Source: Gibbula magus
Taxonomy: Eukaryota; Mollusca; Gastropoda; Trochida; Trochidae
Assembly (NCBI GenBank): GCA_936450465.1
Contig: OW388296.1
Coordinates: 11,839,867-11,903,866 of the forward strand
Length of the DNA: 64,000 bases
Direction: 5' to 3'
Positions 40,500 through 54,731 of this stretch are shown here, piece after piece. The notes beneath the pieces were generated by a model. It saw only the letters and a program-made list of their open reading frames with translations. It had not been told where the DNA came from and ran no database searches. The position numbers and the translations under genes were made by a program. The number at the start of each line of letters is the position of its first letter. The stretch's first letter is position 1.

Positions 40500-43400
40500 A
40501 AACACCTTTTTAATATGGTCCATGAATTAGGCCCCTTTACCTGAAAATACCATCATCTATACAATGACTCTACCCTATTAAATATTACATTTAAACAAGA
40601 GAATGTTGTAACTTTCATGTTCATTATCTACAGGATATATCACACGCCATTATAGATAGTAGTTCTTAAATTAATTGAAATAGATGCAATTGGACTTGAT
40701 TAAATTCATCAAATTAATTTAATAAAGTTGGGGCTGATAAATATCAAACTGATAGATTGGTTCACCTACGCCAGACTCAGTGGTTGAATGGCAGTGGATT
40801 ACTTTCTTGTAAAGTCTTTGATAAGGTAAAAGGAGACTTGACATTCAAAAACAAATTATTTCTCGGCTGAACTTTTTGATGTGGCTCGTGTATCACAACA
40901 TTGAGAGAATTAATTAAACTTCTGCACTTTTAAACAACACAGGTAAGTCGTATTGGTATTACCTGCCTCAAGATACTGACATTCAGAACAGAGCAAGTTC
41001 TATCGAGAGGATCGGCCATATTATTTGTTCAGCTTCCGTGAAATGAGGAAAACGCTATAGTTTACTAATTATGTGGTAAACAGACCTCTTGATTGTATTG
41101 CCTCTCATTCTGTCACCTGTGACATATCACAGAGAGAAAAAAAAATAAAAATACTGATGAGTTTTGGGTTTAGTTTAAGGTATGAATTGGTTCATAATTG
41201 CAAAAGATCTGAAACTTTACTAGTTTGTCTATTTTCTGGTGTGCAATTTCAAATCTATGTATTTGAAGATATTAAACATTAAGAACAGATTAAAATACAC
41301 ATAATGAACTTACTAAAGTCTTAAATTTTACCATGAATAATCACATCAATGACAAAGTTAAAAGTCCATGTTTATGTTATTGAAGAAATAAAGCAATATC
41401 ATAAACTTTTAAAAAAAATAGAAATTCAGAAACTTCTAGGTTTGGATTTTCTCTATAAACAGGTAAACATTTCATCAACAACATATACTTATTATTATCA
41501 TTATTTGCTTTTAAATATTAATTAAAAAAAACGTGTTCCAAATTAAGACAAAATGCCATCCATACTTACACCCGGGCAAATGTGGAAAAAAACTCGTTGG
41601 AAATATTGCAAGTTCACATCTACCCTTTTCTGGTGATGATACGAGGCTATATCTACTGTAATGTAATTCACTGACACCGAAATTACCTTGAGACAAACAG
41701 CGCATGTTTTCGACACATTTGAAATGAACAAGAGATATAATCAGTTTCTCAATAAAAACAAGAGGCGACCTTTCAACGGGTTCATCATTTTCTTCTAAAA
41801 TATCACTTTCAGGATGATTAAAAATATTTTTCTCAATCAATGTGACAATCAATCGTTTTATTTTCTTTCTCTAAGGAATCAAAGAGAATAATAAAGCTGT
41901 GATGTACAGATTATACATTATTTATTATCATATTACTTTTCAGTTTAACATCTGTTTTAGAAACATCTTGTAACATAAACAACACATTTATTTGTTAAAG
42001 TGTTAGCAGTTGCCTTGGAAATCAGGCAAATACAGATCAGGAATTCTGAAAAAGGAGAGGGGTGACTTCTTTGAAATTATTGTGTTGTGTGGGGAGGATG
42101 TTCAGCCTAATTTCATATGTCTGTTATAGTAGGGCTAGAGGTTAGAACCAGTCTGGCAGTCTATGACTAGTGGAAAGATTGCTTACAGCTCACTTCTACA
42201 CCTCCGCTATCAAAGGTGGTAAACTAAGCTTCACATATTGCACTTTGTCAAAATTCAATCAAAACCACCAAAATAAATTATTCATGCACAGAGGTCTAAC
42301 TCACAAAAGCACATCTTAGGACCATGGCTGACAAGCTTATCAAGTTTAATGGAGCTAATTAACGTTTATAGCAGGGGAGTTATAAAATTAAGGACTGGTA
42401 GTCCAAAGGACTTGTAAAATTGAAAGACGATTAATTCAGTAACGTTAATTTATATCTCTGATTAGGAACAGAATTGTAGAGAGAGAATTGTGCATGGGAA
42501 TCAAAGATGTGAAAAAAGTAATTTTGAAATTAAATAGATCCAATGGTGAAGTTCCTGATAATGGAAGAGGTCCTGGATGATACAGTATATATCTGGATAT
42601 GATAACAATGATCGATAGTCCCCGCTAAGATTTTATATAAGGGACTATTTGATCATTTTCAGCATTCGTGCATCCAAGACTAAACATAATTAAAAAAAAC
42701 AATATACCCTCGTAATCTCCGATTCGGGGGAATAAAAACACAGCAATTTAGGAAAGGGATTTATCACATATATTCAGTAAGTAAAGGGTTAATCTAACAG
42801 GACGACATTTAATCCATTCATTCTTGAACTTTTTCAAACCAAAAATTACTTTATATAAAAGCTAACTTTCCTGCAAGTAAAAATAATTGATTCTGTCGAC
42901 AAAAAATGTCTCAATAAGCCAAGGAATTACTCACTCTGAAAAAAACAGAATCCGAGATTGCAAAAGCTTGTTAGAACAAAAGAAAACTTTATGTGCAAAA
43001 GTTTACATATATTCCCCTCAGGCAGTGAGTTGCCTTGAACTCCGCCCGGGGCTCGTGTATGTCTTATAGGATGAAATATACATGAACGTAGATGTCGACA
43101 GTGATGACATCGGTGACACTGTGACGTCACCTATGTTCCCGGTGTCAACATGTGAAGGTAAAGTTGACACCGAGATCGTTACAGGTAGTGATACCTCGTA
43201 ATTCAACACACAGATGAATTTTAATGATTAATAAAAGTTTGCAAACAATGGGCGGATAAAAGAAAGAGGGCTCATTTCAAAAACATACTTCATGAATTTT
43301 AATGATTTAAGCTTTGTGTACCATAGTTAGAAGAAAAAGCCTGACATTTAAAATAAAACTTTTTAGCTAAATCTTATATCCATTATCATGAAATCATATT

Positions 43401-45304
43401 GGCTGAAACAGAGCTAAAAATAAACAAGTATATACAATAAATGGGTCAAAAATCAAAATATGACATGTTTGAAACTCTCCATACCTTTAGCTAACCTTTA
43501 TTTATTATGACAATGATATTGGTTGAATTTTAATGCTTAGATAAATCTATTCACAGTGGGCGGAAATCAAATTGACATCTCTAGCGCTAAAATAATAAAT
43601 AAAATATATTTCTAACTGCATAATGTTTTGCTTAGGAAAAAGCAAACGAGATCGGTTATCAAACGTTATATATGTTATGAGTTTTTATATCATAAAAAAA
43701 ATAAACATTGCATTGAAAATGAAAAATAATTTACATCAGAACATAGGTGGTGTTTTTTTTTTATCTATTGATGAATTTCAGATAAAGTTTATAATTCAAA
43801 TTGAGATATTAATTTGTATGTTTAAACCATATATCCCCTAAGTACAAATGCTGAGAGTATGAACGAATCTTCTCACGCAGAGCTCTCAAAGATATACTGT
43901 GTAACACAATCACTTCTTCACAGTTCACACTAATATACAAATTCAATTCAATTTATTTAATCAAGTCAAGAATTATCCTGCTAATCCAGGCTTTGTGTCT
44001 ATGTATTAACACTTGACATTTAACTAGGCATTAAGTCTTCTTGTTAAACCACTTTTGATTTATTCCTGCTGATAAATACAACATAACACCGATAGACGAC
44101 CACAGGAGTGCAATCAACGCGTTGAAATATGAAACAGAGGCTCTGAGCATGAGAAATTGTCACTCACAGTCTCGAGTTGCTGTCAATTCAAGTTAGAGAT
44201 GATTGCTTGTGAATAATGAAATATTTCCCGCTTGTCAACAAACTTGATTGATCAAATACTTCTTAAACTACAGAATGTTTTCATTTATTTGTTTATCAAG
44301 ATTAAAACGTAATTTCAAATATTTGAAGAAAATCATTTCAACTTTGAAAATCACTTTAATTATTTTGTTTAAATATTTCATACAAAAATAACCAAAAGAT
44401 TATATAGTAATGAAATGAAATGTCTTGACAAGTTTCTGATTTGACTTTAACAGAGGGTTCTATTTGGGTGTTTTTTGTGGAAATAAAATTGGAGGACATT
44501 CCTGTTTATACATAAATGATCTCATTCATGCACGATTGAACCCCATCTGTAATCTGACACTGTGATTCAGCTCTCAATATTCAAACTTCTCCCGTCAAAG
44601 TTCACCTTAACTTTAAGTTTCAATTCAATCATCCAATACAGAAACATAAACATTTTATTTTCCCAATATCAAAATAGATTTTTGTCTTAAATATTGAAGA
44701 TTTGCTTCCAAGCTGTGAACAGATTAAAAAACAAAAAACCCTTTCTCAAATTGTCATTTAAAATTTAGTAACTTCTGTCTTTAACTTTTGAAATTTTAAA
44801 ACAAACTTTTCAGAAAAGGATTGAATGATAAATGGACAAATTAGGTAAATAAAAATAAAAGAATATCACATTTCTCAACTAAATCTTCAGTTATTTTAGT
44901 CTGATTATAAATAAACATGGATAAATTGACTCGAAGCTCAAGAAATAACTCTAAATATTGAAGATAGATGATCTGAATATAAAAACTATCATCTAAATCA
45001 ACACTGCTTCAACTTTCCACTTCATCTTTGCTTACACACTTGTCAATACGGAATTCTCATAAGTTCTCTATCCAATTATTCACACATGATGTATTGGAGC
45101 AGGTTTATTTCTAACAGAAGCCACCGACTGTTAACTAATGAGATATAGCAATCGAAAAAATTAGGGAACCATATGCCTTGGAGGAATTGTTTTTCAAAGG
45201 AATAAATACAACAAAAGATATGTATATATATATATAGGTATACAAATACCAAGTATAGATAGTTAGTCCGAGGTCACTATTACGAGGACAAACAAACTTG
45301 ACCA
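40500..45304. other. 5' flank or first intron, no gene supported
   Basis: Candidate minus-strand donors with moderately complex upstream sequence are at about 40973 (gaggcag|gtaata) and 41567 (acccgg|gtgtaag). Neither can be proved. A CRE-like, hairpin-bearing patch lies at 43080-43200 (see findings). Confidence 0.5.
44455..44525. mobile_element. MITE family B, end fragment
   Basis: gggttctatttgggtgtttt ... gaggacattcctgtttata matches the left 70 bp of copy 2 (gggttctatcggggtatttt ... gaggatattcccgttta). The rest is absent. Confidence 0.6.
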
Positions 45305-45482
45305 GGGTACATGTGAAAAATCCCCCCCCCCTCCCCCCCCCCCTCTATCCGGGACACCGAGGGCACTTTTGGAGTATTAAAAAAGTACATTCTCAACCTA
45401 TGCCCCCCCCCCCCCCCCCCCCCCCCCCTTCCCCCCTCCCCCGTCCCCCCACTTAAAAAAAAAAGCTGTATCCGCCCCTGTT
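45305..45482 (-). repeat. C-homopolymer repeat, copy 4 (diverged)
   Basis: Long C runs at about 45322-45343 and 45403-45428, with tatccgggacaccgagggca between and gctgtatccgcccctg at the end. Resembles the family's outer part only. Confidence 0.45.
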
Positions 45483-48400
45483 CACTCATCAAAATAGATA
45501 CCAGCAAGTCACTTGTCTCTTTATTGAAAAGATGAAGAAGAAGAAGAGTTGTATTCAGTATGTAAGGCCAAATGACCAAGAGTACAAACATGAAGGAAAT
45601 ATTGAGCACCTGTACAGGTGGTGAAGCATTATACAGGTAAATTGTGTTTAGGATAAATGACAACATTTTTCATCAGTTTTACATCTTTTGTTGTAAGTAA
45701 CTGGTTAAACTTTGATATGGTACAATTTATAGTATAGAAATTAGGGATGTACAGTGATCTTGTTGTGAATAAAATGGACATATGAGCAAGAAATGATACT
45801 CATCTTGAACAAGATCAAATGTGCACTTATCACACTTAGCAGAGTCAACAACTAATATAACTAATTAATACAACTTCCAGACAGAGATCTATCTATTTTT
45901 GTACGTCAATGACATACTGCCACTGAAAGATTTCTTCCCGACCTATAGTCCAAGAAACAAGATCATACATTCAAGTACCGGTCAACCATCAGGGGAAATA
46001 TTTTCTGTTTAAGTTGAATTTTGTTCCAACCAAGTGAGAAGTTAACTCTTTTTATCACAGACATGTATTTATTTCTCTTGAGAAATCAGAAAACTTTCAG
46101 GAACTTTAGGACGAAGTTCTTATAGGAGATATAACCATCGAGAAAGCTTAAAATTCCTCCAGCGAGCTGACTCTACATTATCTTCTTACACCGCGATTAT
46201 TTATTTATATAACCTTCAAATTTATCAACCATGTTTGATCGTTCTTTTCTCATGAGAATTATGTATAAGTTCTCAAATCTTCCTGTTTGACTGAATATTC
46301 TGGATAAACGTTTAACGGTGGACAATACTGGATTGTTCCTTTATTCATAATTCTTCATTCCTGTAAAACAGCCACCCAGAATGGTGGGCACAATTAAATA
46401 TAATAGCAAAGCATATGGTAAACTAGCATTTACAACATATTGTTGGACCTCTTTTTTGTTGAGGTCATGGTGGCCGAATGAATAAACTGTTGGTATAGTC
46501 AGTGCTGTTGGTTGGTGCCTGACTCTAAGGGTGGGGTTTTGAATCCTGCAAAGGACCAGTCCAGAAAATAGTACAAGAACATATACTTATGAAGATGGTG
46601 TTATCCAAAATTTAACAATGCCAGCATGCACAATTCGCTATTTATGAACAACAGTACATATTGGTGGTGATAATATGTTAAATTCTATTCCTGTTTATAA
46701 ATTTTCAATGACCTACATTTCCGATCTTTCACACCAACTTCAGGTAGGAACTTCAGTTAATGTAATATCGTTGACAAACAATATTACTGCGGTGTGTCTC
46801 AAATGAAATATGTGTTCAATATGATATTGTTATTATTAACTTGAGCATAAATATTTCATCAAATGCCAAAGACATAGCCGCAAGATTAAATCAACAATAG
46901 GTATGCTTGTGACCTACATCCAGTAATTAACTTTTCCACATCTGTGTTTCATCAAAACATGAAGTTGAAATTCACTTTCCGTATTTAGATCTGTGAGAGA
47001 CAAGTTAATATGAATATACGATATATTTAAGAGCATTTTCAACAATTACTCACCGTAGCTTGTTCATCTGAGAGATCGTAAAATGTACAGGACAATAGTT
47101 GATGATTTCTCTATAAACACTAAATTGTACGTCCCAAATTAAATTAATTTGGCAAGCTGGAGATATTCTAATCCTAATTGATTGCAATACCTGCTAATCA
47201 GCTTTTAAAAAGACATAAAAATTTAGGATTATTGTTGATAAAAAAAAGTTAATCATCATTGAATTTTAAAAAAATGCTCATTTAAATATTTTCATTGCTG
47301 AAACTATTTCAAATCTGCTATCTGTCAGGCCTTTGAATAATATTTTACTCTTTTTCAATAGAATAGTTCTGTTTATATGAATAATTCAAAGACAAAAAAC
47401 AAACTCTTCAGTTTACTAAATGTGGCCCATCTCTTGACAGGCAATTTATAGAATTATCAGATTGCCATTACCTTTGACCTTTGTGTTATTAGGATTTAAA
47501 GTGCATTTAAAACTGTACTTTCAAATTACCTAGTCAAATAAACAAATACATGTTCATAATGTTTAATGCTATAAGCTAATTTGTAAGTTTCTAATTGTTA
47601 AGGAAAATAGAGTTTTAAAATATTCTTATTTTGATCGTAGAAAATTTATGTAAAAGGGGTGGAAGTTTCATATTTCATATTTCCTTTTCCGTTATGACTA
47701 AACATCAAATACCACTGCTCCTGTGAACAACGTAATATAACATGACTCTAGACACGTGTTGCTGTTCTCGTATTACATATGGACCCCGGACAATATACCA
47801 CATTTACTCCAATAAGTGTTTATATGTTCCTGTAGTTGCAGATCCAGTCAGATCCAGTCAGGTGTTTAGGCTGTCCATGTTAATTTGAGGAACCATGAGA
47901 GTAAATTCCTCCTCCCCTTTAAAATCCCTCAATCCACCTATGCTGCTATGAATACATTCTCTCCCCACGGAGGTGGAGATATCTTCATATCATCCCACCT
48001 AACCTCTGTTCTAATCGGAACTGTGTCTTGTGTAAGCTATAGTAAATCCTGATTGGATGCAATCCATGTTAGTGTGCAATCAGTAATGTTGTTCCAAACT
48101 GAGTATTGGTGTGTTCCAAAACCCACAGAGAAGAGAGTTCCTTCACTTGTGCAATGATCATATCAGAGGTCGGTCAGAAATGTAAATGTCTTAAATATGA
48201 CATTCAACTAATCCTCCCTTCAATCAGTTGTTATTAGAGGAAATACGGTACTTCCATTGTTCATTGTGTCTACTCAGTTGCTGTTTGTATGATCCTGTGT
48301 TAAATTTACTTATTTTCTCATGAAAATGTTACTACAGAAAACAGGTGTCCTGAGTACAATGCATAATTGTATGTAACTAAATCTGCTTTCATGTAACAGT

Positions 48401-49392
48401 GGATTTTGTTAATTAAGACTTTCATATTCTTATTTAAATAAAGAATATACTTGAGCAATCAACCTCAATTTGATATACCGTATATTTATGAATGGTTTGC
48501 TGACTGAATACTGTTTCATGAATTTAAATTAAAGAAATATTTCATTCAAAATATCTTATTTCAGTAAATGTGCTCATATGACCTGTAGACAATGCTAGCT
48601 TGATATATGATGCAGTATGTCACAGAAAGCTGTTAGTTTTACATACTTCACTGACAGATCTGAAATGTGCACACACTGTTAACACTCTCACTGCTGTGAG
48701 CAACCGAAGTTGCAGTTTTTATTCACCATGTAATAGGTCATCTTGATTTTTCAATCTCTTTTAGCAGTAAGGCAGACTTGACTATGGATACCACTTAGCA
48801 CTAACATAGGTTGATGAATAAGCTGATGTTCCCAGTTATCAAATTAAGAGCTTATTTAGTTCCATTTCATTTACCATGAAAGCAAATTAACCCTCCTCGG
48901 TACAATCCTATAATGGACATACTCTACAAAAAAAAATTTCACAAACATTTTATTTATCAAACTTTCATAAAAAAAACCTTTTCAGCAGAATAAGAATTGT
49001 TGAGCATTATTCATGACTAGCTTTGCACATTTTTTATAAAAAGTTTGGCTTAGAATAAAACAAAATGTGCAAAACATCTCAAACTTTTGCATACATGTCT
49101 TTAGTCAAATGGTTTGTGATCTGCTGATCTAGCGATATACACAATAACAAAACAGGACCCAGTTCTACGAGTACATATAGTGGATAGGTTCCTATTCATG
49201 AAGCTGAAATTGACTACACGGCTTGTCAATCAATGGTGTAATGGACATGACTATGGACGACTTACAAGTCACTTGATAATGGGCGCTGATCATATCTGCA
49301 TATCGGGACCTACATGTCAAAACTATCTTAGCACTGAGACAGTCGTAATCCAATATTTTCAACTGACTGATACATAATATAAGTTATTTAGC
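45483..49392. other. no gene seen (apart from the tRNA-like repeat at 46463)
   Basis: AT-rich. A candidate minus-strand donor lies at about 47053 (ctacg|gtgagt). No protein-like frame. Confidence 0.5.
46463..46560 (+). repeat. tRNA-like sequence (Leu/Ser-type SINE head)
   Basis: gaggtcatggtggccgaatg (A-box side), an extended middle, and ggttttgaatcctgc (B box). Class II-like spacing, but stems are poorly paired. Probably a decayed SINE. Confidence 0.45.
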
Positions 49393-49396
49393 TTAA

Positions 49397-49751
49397 AGGG
49401 GCAGTAGCACGTTTTTTTGCTCAAATAAGTCGATGAAATGTATTTGAAAAATAATTTCACCAATCGTAAAACACCCTTCTCTCTTCGGAAAAAAAAGGTT
49501 TAAAATGAGTGTACATGTTTCCGTAAAGCCATGGGAATCGTTTTTGTAATACAAAATAATAAATTGTGTTCACAATAAAATGGCCGCCATGCAATTTTTG
49601 CTTTATACGCAACATAGTTTTTACAACTAAGGATAATTGGTTTGTGTAATAAGATATTTTACCCTCTAAAGTTAGTTTAAATGACATAAACTATCATTAT
49701 AAATGGGAAATTTGAAAAAATAAATTTAGCAAAAAACGTGCTACTGCCCCT
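49397..49751. mobile_element. MITE family A, copy 2 (TTAA-flanked)
   Basis: Nearly identical to 7040-7393 along its whole length and in the same orientation, with TTAA at 49393-49396 and 49752-49755. The high similarity suggests fairly recent spread. Confidence 0.9.
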
Positions 49752-49755
49752 TTAA

Positions 49756-52700
49756 AACTAAATTTTACATAATATCAGTTATATGCTTTTTGTCGGGAAA
49801 ATAAAAAAAATTCAACTGACTTACATATAAAAGTAATTTACCTTTTTGTTGGAAAAAAAAAATATTTTCAACCGACTTACACACAAAATTTATTTAACTT
49901 TTTGTTGGAAGAGTATGATAAGAGAGGTATACATTTTATATTTCTGGCCAGAGATATAGTTTGAAAGACTTCATCTATCTTTAATGTAGTATATGCATTG
50001 ACAGAAACTCACTCATTCTTAAAGACACATACTTTTCATGACAAATGAATGATCATTAATAGCAATAATGATGAAACTACTTCAAAATATTTTGTTTTCA
50101 AACTTGACTCACTCCAAAAGTTATACGCTGATGCCAGTGAAACATGTCTTTTTTTATTTAGCCTTACATATCAGTATTATTATGAAATGTGAACTTTTTC
50201 ATTTAAAAATGAATTTAATCATGTAATTCGAGCATAGTTTAATGTTTTTTTATAATAAGATACAAACTTCTACAAAAGATACAAAGCTATAAACTTGTAA
50301 CAAGATCTATATGAGAACTTATATTCTTACTATTAGTTTCAAATGATTTTACAAGTTGATGTTTTAGTCAACATTTATGTTTTTCTAATTTTCTTGTTTT
50401 CTGGATAACAATATTTTATTTTTGTTGATGCAGTCATTATCAGTATTTGAAACATTTAGTTATATACCACATACGTGGTGCATATGATGGAAAGAAATGC
50501 ACAGTTACTTGGTCCAAAGTGAGAATACATGTATGTCAAACTTAACGAGGCAATCAACCACATAACAGATACTTGACTCTTGACCTAGATAATTAACTTA
50601 GGACAGTAACAAGAAGACATTGTCATTAAAATCATTGATGAAATGAGAGACTATTAAGAGCTTACTCAGCGTTTATTGAGTGCAGTATGAGCTTATTCTA
50701 TCAATATTTGTATTTATCTATGTGATTTAATTTTGTCTTATATCTGCTCTGAAATGCTAGACCGACAATTAGTCTCACATAATACATATAAACAAATCTT
50801 TTTAAAAAGAATTAAAATAGAATATAAATAAGCCGTTGAAATGGCTTCATTCACAGACTAAGCTCGTTAGTCTTGTTGTCGGGGTCTGGATGACAAACTA
50901 CTGGAAGTATTTAAACAACGAAAAGTCAATAAAATATCACTGAATTATGTAATTTTGCTAGTCTACATATAGCATACAATTAAGTCAAATAAGAAAATTT
51001 TTCAGAAATTTGATATACGTCATGATTATAAGAGTAGTTTTGAAACTGATGAAAAAAATATTCCATAAACGAAATGGTGTTATGTTAATGGATCAATTTT
51101 CTTATATTTCAATCTAAAAAGAATTATTATAAATGACTGAAACTTAAAAATGACTGTACATTCAATTTGCACAGAGATGTATGACAAAAGATGACAACAG
51201 AAGGAAACTGAGGAATCATGAAATAAACTTACTGCTAGTCGATCATATCGACAACAAAATCGGTTGTTATTAAGAACTGCACGTCTCCCAGTAGTGAAGA
51301 AGATTTATGAAAAGTTTTTAAAAAATTGGATAAATATTTTTTTCTGTAATTAGGCGGAAACATTTAGATCTCAGAAAAATGACTGAGTAAAAATACACAA
51401 ATTTGTCTTTAAACAAATAAAAATCCTTATGGAAGCATAATGTCATCACCATTGCAGTGTGCCAGTTACCACATCACAAAGCAAGAGATGAAATAGAAGA
51501 CACACAATACACAGCTGATGATTACACCAACGCCTTACTTTCATCACCAACACAGGATGTTGCCATATCCTATCTAAACGCTAAGATCAAATTCTGAAAT
51601 ATATACACAAAATGGTTTCCAACAAAATAAAATTGACAACATTTATATAACATTAACATTTTGGATGAAGACAACATCAAAAGCTTTACATTTCATTTCT
51701 GTTATAGCATTGACATTCCTTATTTTTAAATTCATGTGAATAATATGTAAGTGACATCACTCATTTTGAAAAAAATGGAAATTGACATTTTTACCTCCCA
51801 GGTGAAACATGGTTTTCCTATAATGATATATTCAATGTAGATATGTTTCCTAATACGATATATCCAACATGTAAACGAACATGAAGTTATCAGTTATAAC
51901 AACCAAGACACGAGGCTTCATGTGATAAGAGATCATATCAACCACTGAGATATTATTAACAATCTTTCACCTTGTGTTAACTCATCTCATATCAAAGATA
52001 CCTTATGATCTTGATATGTAGATCTTATGTCACTTGAGTGAAAACTGATAAACCTTGAGTTAAGTTTGCTTTAATTTGAAGAGTTTCTCCTAAATAAAAT
52101 TCCCTCCCATTAAAAGTGTTTTATTATATGATTGCTGGTGTGGTACATCTTTCTGTCTGTCAAGAGATTACATTGTTATTGTTTTTAAAATCTTTTCTCA
52201 TAAATAATTTGTCTCACATAATTAATATAATTTTCAAATCTATAATAAATATGAAGTAAATCTATTTAAGAATTTACCATTAAAGTCTTATTAGAAACAG
52301 TTAAAATTAAACTTAGATATGATATTATCCAAAATGGATACAGACAATCTTCATACCAGGTTTTATGAAAAACAAAGCACATATTTATCCACAACAAACA
52401 TCATATACTCAAAATCTCTGAAGAAGAAAATGAAATAAGTAACTTTTACATTCAAACTCCTCATTTGTATGGGAAACAAAAACATAACCTTGGAATTATC
52501 CACAACAAAATTTCCCCAAGGAGAAATAAAACCATATGTCCTGATATGCACTTAATTAAGGTGATAATTAATTATTGAACACATAATCAAGACATTCCTA
52601 TGACAATGAAATAATTGCATCACTTATGTATGGGGACGATTCGGTATCTGCAGTCATGATTGCATAAATTCATCACTGGTTTATAATTACATTGTTTCAT

Positions 52701-54731
52701 ATGATACATCAACATTGTTTGTTGATGTCCTTCACTTCCAGCCCTATAGCAACTTCCCCAATAGTCATACCTCGCACCAGTCTTCATCACTTCACAGCGG
52801 CAGCTATGCTAGCACAGAAAAATTAACAAAATGCAGCAAAGGTTAAATTAATCTTGTGATGAAAACTGGTTATGGCTTATGAGGGAAGTTGACATTAAAG
52901 GTACACATAGCTGTTATTTCATTTATCAGAAAATAAAAAAAAAATTAAAATAAGATTTAGATTTACTTTTAAAATTGAAATTGTAATAAAATGAGGTGAA
53001 GCGTTAAGACTTTGAAGTTGAAGAGAGATGATATGACATTTAAGATCATAAAAGTATTTATTCTATATAAATTTATAACAAGTAATGTGCAGTTCTGTCT
53101 ATTATACATGTATGTCTGAACATTCAGAATGCTGATATCGGTAGCATAAAAATCATCGATCAAAGAAACAAGTTACATGTTAAAATGGTTAGACAGTAAA
53201 TCTCGTCTTTGAGGGGGGTGTATGTATATGTTCTAATGTAGATTTCTACAAAAACTTCACTTGGATATCTCCATGGTTCCAATCCCGGAAGAATACCTAT
53301 AGCTTTTAACATTCAGGTATTACAAGTTCCAACACATTGTCCTCATTAAAATACCATCGCTGAGAAAATTCCTTCAAGAAAGCTTTCATCAGATTTGACA
53401 AGAATTGCAAATTCCGAAACATGCCATTTTTTTCTGACTGCATCTGACCGTATTGATTTCTGTCCACCGAAAATTGAAAATCACGACATTGGAAGTCCGC
53501 GATGGAGAGGCTGAAAGCTGAGCATATTTCGACCTTTACCCAGCTAATAGCAAATTTCACAGCGAGTCGGTCTAGAATTGGCCGAAATAACCTCTTTTCA
53601 TATTTCTATTTCGCCATAGATCAATGTCATAATGCCTGGGATATTCCCGAGTTTTCGAGAATTTGCATCTAAACGAAATCACTTGAATAAAGCTCTTTAA
53701 TTACACTGTTCGTCGATATTTCTAGTTGGTTTGCGCTTTAATTTTAGGAAATGGCTATAAGGCTTGATTTCTATTACATTCACATATCGTGGAGATAAAT
53801 ATGGAAATACGACCTTAAGCATCGTTAAAAATATCTACATGTATTTACTGCCTGTCCCTATCAGTGGAATAGCTACTCATATACTTCTAACGTATCGAAG
53901 AACGAGTTTGTGAAGCATTATTGACAAGCTATTACATTTGATAATATCGTAAAGGATTTAGCATTTAACACATTACTAAAATGATATAGGAATTGTCCAG
54001 TTTTGTTTTGGATTTAACAACCATAACCGCACAAACAGAAACTCAAAATAAAAAAATAAATTCAATCATATTGTTTCCATCAACGACGCCTCATCCAGTA
54101 TATATAACGTGAAACGAGAACCGGTGTATATCTACGCCGGTAATGCAAACAGTTCATTATTACCGACTATTATTCTACCATATTTCTTTCATAAAGATAT
54201 AAGGGTATTATATTTATAGTATGTGACACAGTTCACATCACAAAGCCACGCATGTCATTTGGAGAAGTCAAGTCCATAACCGGCCACGTCAAAACATTAC
54301 ATACATGACATTCTAAAAATACCATACATCAGAACAACTTAAACTAACCAAGTATTCTCTATGTAAACCCTTGAACTATATAACCTACCTTTCCGAGAAC
54401 AACTTCAAATGTCATTCATGATTTCATTCAAGTATGGTCAAAGACAAAACTAAAGCACTTTTGCCAACCAGTAAGTACACGTGAACGCAAAATTTGCTAT
54501 GTCATGATGATTAAGATACCGTCTGTTAAAAAACATATTTTTTATGTGATTGTATTTGAATTTAAGCACGTCCGAAAATATCATTTTTTAGTTTGTGTCA
54601 TGAAGTAAGAAAGGGGTGATATCCTCAAGAAATCATCGACACAAGTTAAGTAAGTAAGTAAGTAAGTGAGAGAAAACTTTAGATATTGTTAACTTCTAGA
54701 TCTTCACGATATATATATACACATTTTCCGT
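49756..54731. other. no gene seen
   Basis: AT-rich. Contains a diverged relative of the 17124 fold-back at about 52760-52895 and a (taag)n run at 54641-54668 just before the 17-bp satellite. An 84-codon minus-strand frame at 53306-53560 is not recognised. Confidence 0.5.

Noticed and set aside
41511..41852. 113-codon minus-strand ORF followed by a donor-like site as an upstream coding exon
   Set aside because: No resemblance to SLC26 N termini, and the coding start in exon 1 has a good context. It remains at most a candidate UTR exon.
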